In this document: piece after piece, positions 6,267 to 6,639 of the stretch | Layout: each line of letters begins with the position of its first letter | Numbering within the stretch: the stretch's first letter is position 1 | Origin: Burkholderiales bacterium | Lineage (GTDB): Bacteria; Pseudomonadota; Gammaproteobacteria; Burkholderiales; Usitatibacteraceae | Direction: 5' to 3' | Length of the DNA stretch: 6,639 nucleotides | NCBI GenBank assembly: GCA_017880705.1 | Contig: JADGRS010000180.1 | Location: forward strand, 1 to 6,639 | Translations under genes and position numbers: made by a program | Notes under the pieces: generated by a model | What the model was told of the DNA's origin: nothing | The model's database searches: none | The model's input: only the letters and a program-made list of their open reading frames with translations

Positions 6267-6639
6267 TTACTCGACGATGAAACGGGCGACGGCGACCTTC
6301 GTGTGGGGCTCGAGGTCGAACTCGTGGTCGTTGTAGAAGACCTGCACCTCGGGCGCGTTGCCGACGATCACGTTGAAGGGCGGCTTTCCCGACACTTCGG
6401 CTTCGCTGCCCGCGGGATTCAGGCGCGACAGCAGGATCTTGCCCTTCGCGTCGCGGATCTCCACCCACGACGAGCCCTTGAACACGAGCTTGAGGATCTT
6501 GCCGTCGGCGCCCAACTTGAGGACTTGCGCCGGGGCGGAAGCAGGCGCGGCCGCGGGCGGCGCGGGCAGCTTCGCATTCTGCTTCGGCAGCTCGGGCTTC
6601 GGCGGTTCGGGCTTGGGAGGTTCGGGCTTCGCGGCTTCG
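6267..6639 (-). CDS. rodZ: Cytoskeletal protein RodZ, C-terminal part (5' end outside window)
   Basis: Only the last 123 codons are in the window; the frame is open to the right edge. RodZ spans the inner membrane, binds MreB through its N-terminal helix-turn-helix domain and helps set rod shape. The visible part begins with a Pro/Lys/Glu linker (repeated KPEPP) and a Pro/Ala stretch. It then enters the C-terminal periplasmic domain (DUF4115 type). Recognisable segments there are [31 protein letters not shown] and [16 protein letters not shown], which ends the protein at TAA. The N-terminal HTH and the membrane segment are not seen. The assignment rests on the terminal domain, the linker and the position directly upstream of ispG, as in E. 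coli and many proteobacteria. ispG starts 5 bp downstream, suggesting coupled translation. Confidence 0.9.
   Translation of the reverse strand, partial: EAAKPEPPKPEPPKPELPKQNAKLPAPPAAAPASAPAQVLKLGADGKILKLVFKGSSWVEIRDAKGKILLSRLNPAGSEAEVSGKPPFNVIVGNAPEVQVFYNDHEFDLEPHTKVAVARFIVE
6582..6639. repeat. 15-bp tandem repeat in the rodZ linker
   Basis: Three full 15-bp units lie at 6582-6596, 6597-6611 and 6612-6626. They encode PELPK, PEPPK and PEPPK blocks on the minus strand. A degraded fourth unit runs to the window edge (AAK and a Glu). The unit is a multiple of three, so changes in copy number would alter linker length without breaking the frame. The array may continue beyond the window. Confidence 0.7.

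Noticed and set aside
4990..6468. Longer upstream starts for ispG, hisS and bamB, since their frames stay open into the preceding gene.
   Set aside because: The extensions overlap well-supported coding sequence. The chosen ATGs give the family N-termini, the BamB signal peptide and the overlap junctions.
1..6639. CRISPR arrays, tRNA or rRNA genes, phage or toxin-antitoxin genes.
   Set aside because: Almost all the window is covered by seven conserved genes. The only spacers over 100 bp (253-397 and 1793-1949) do not contain such features.

Overview
The window is a compact, high-GC (about two thirds G+C by eye) bacterial housekeeping cluster. Every gene is read leftwards, on the minus strand. 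In transcription order it holds the 3' part of rodZ, ispG, hisS, a yfgM-type gene, bamB, der and hfq. The rodZ-ispG-hisS-yfgM-bamB-der order is also the Escherichia coli order. hfq directly after der is, to my knowledge, the betaproteobacterial arrangement, with hflX usually next. The Hfq sequence (LRKEH rim, DQYVVLL core) and the long IspG (423 residues against 372 in E. coli) also point to Betaproteobacteria. I cannot name a genus.

Layout from right to left. 6639-6267 is the C-terminal end of RodZ, with a Pro/Lys/Glu-rich linker and the terminal periplasmic domain; its start lies outside the window. 6261-4990 is ispG, ending in an unusual tail written by a 7-bp tandem repeat and overlapping hisS by ATGA. 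4993-3746 is hisS. 3736-3098 is the membrane-anchored YfgM-like protein, overlapping bamB by ATGA. 3101-1950 is bamB. 1949-1793 is a 157-bp spacer mostly filled by a 120-bp element with 30-bp inverted arms. 1792-398 is der with a GTG start. 397-253 is an AT-richer spacer that may hold an hfq promoter. 252-13 is hfq.

How the genes relate: RodZ serves cell shape (MreB), IspG isoprenoid precursors (including the undecaprenyl carrier lipid), HisS tRNA charging, YfgM periplasmic chaperone traffic at the Sec translocon, BamB outer-membrane protein assembly, Der 50S ribosome maturation, and Hfq small-RNA regulation. The tight spacing from rodZ to bamB suggests one transcript. der may be on the same transcript across the hairpin element, and hfq may have its own promoter.

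I found no new multi-gene system. The observations most worth following are non-coding or repeat-based: the inverted-repeat element between bamB and der, and the heptanucleotide repeat captured in the 3' end of ispG.
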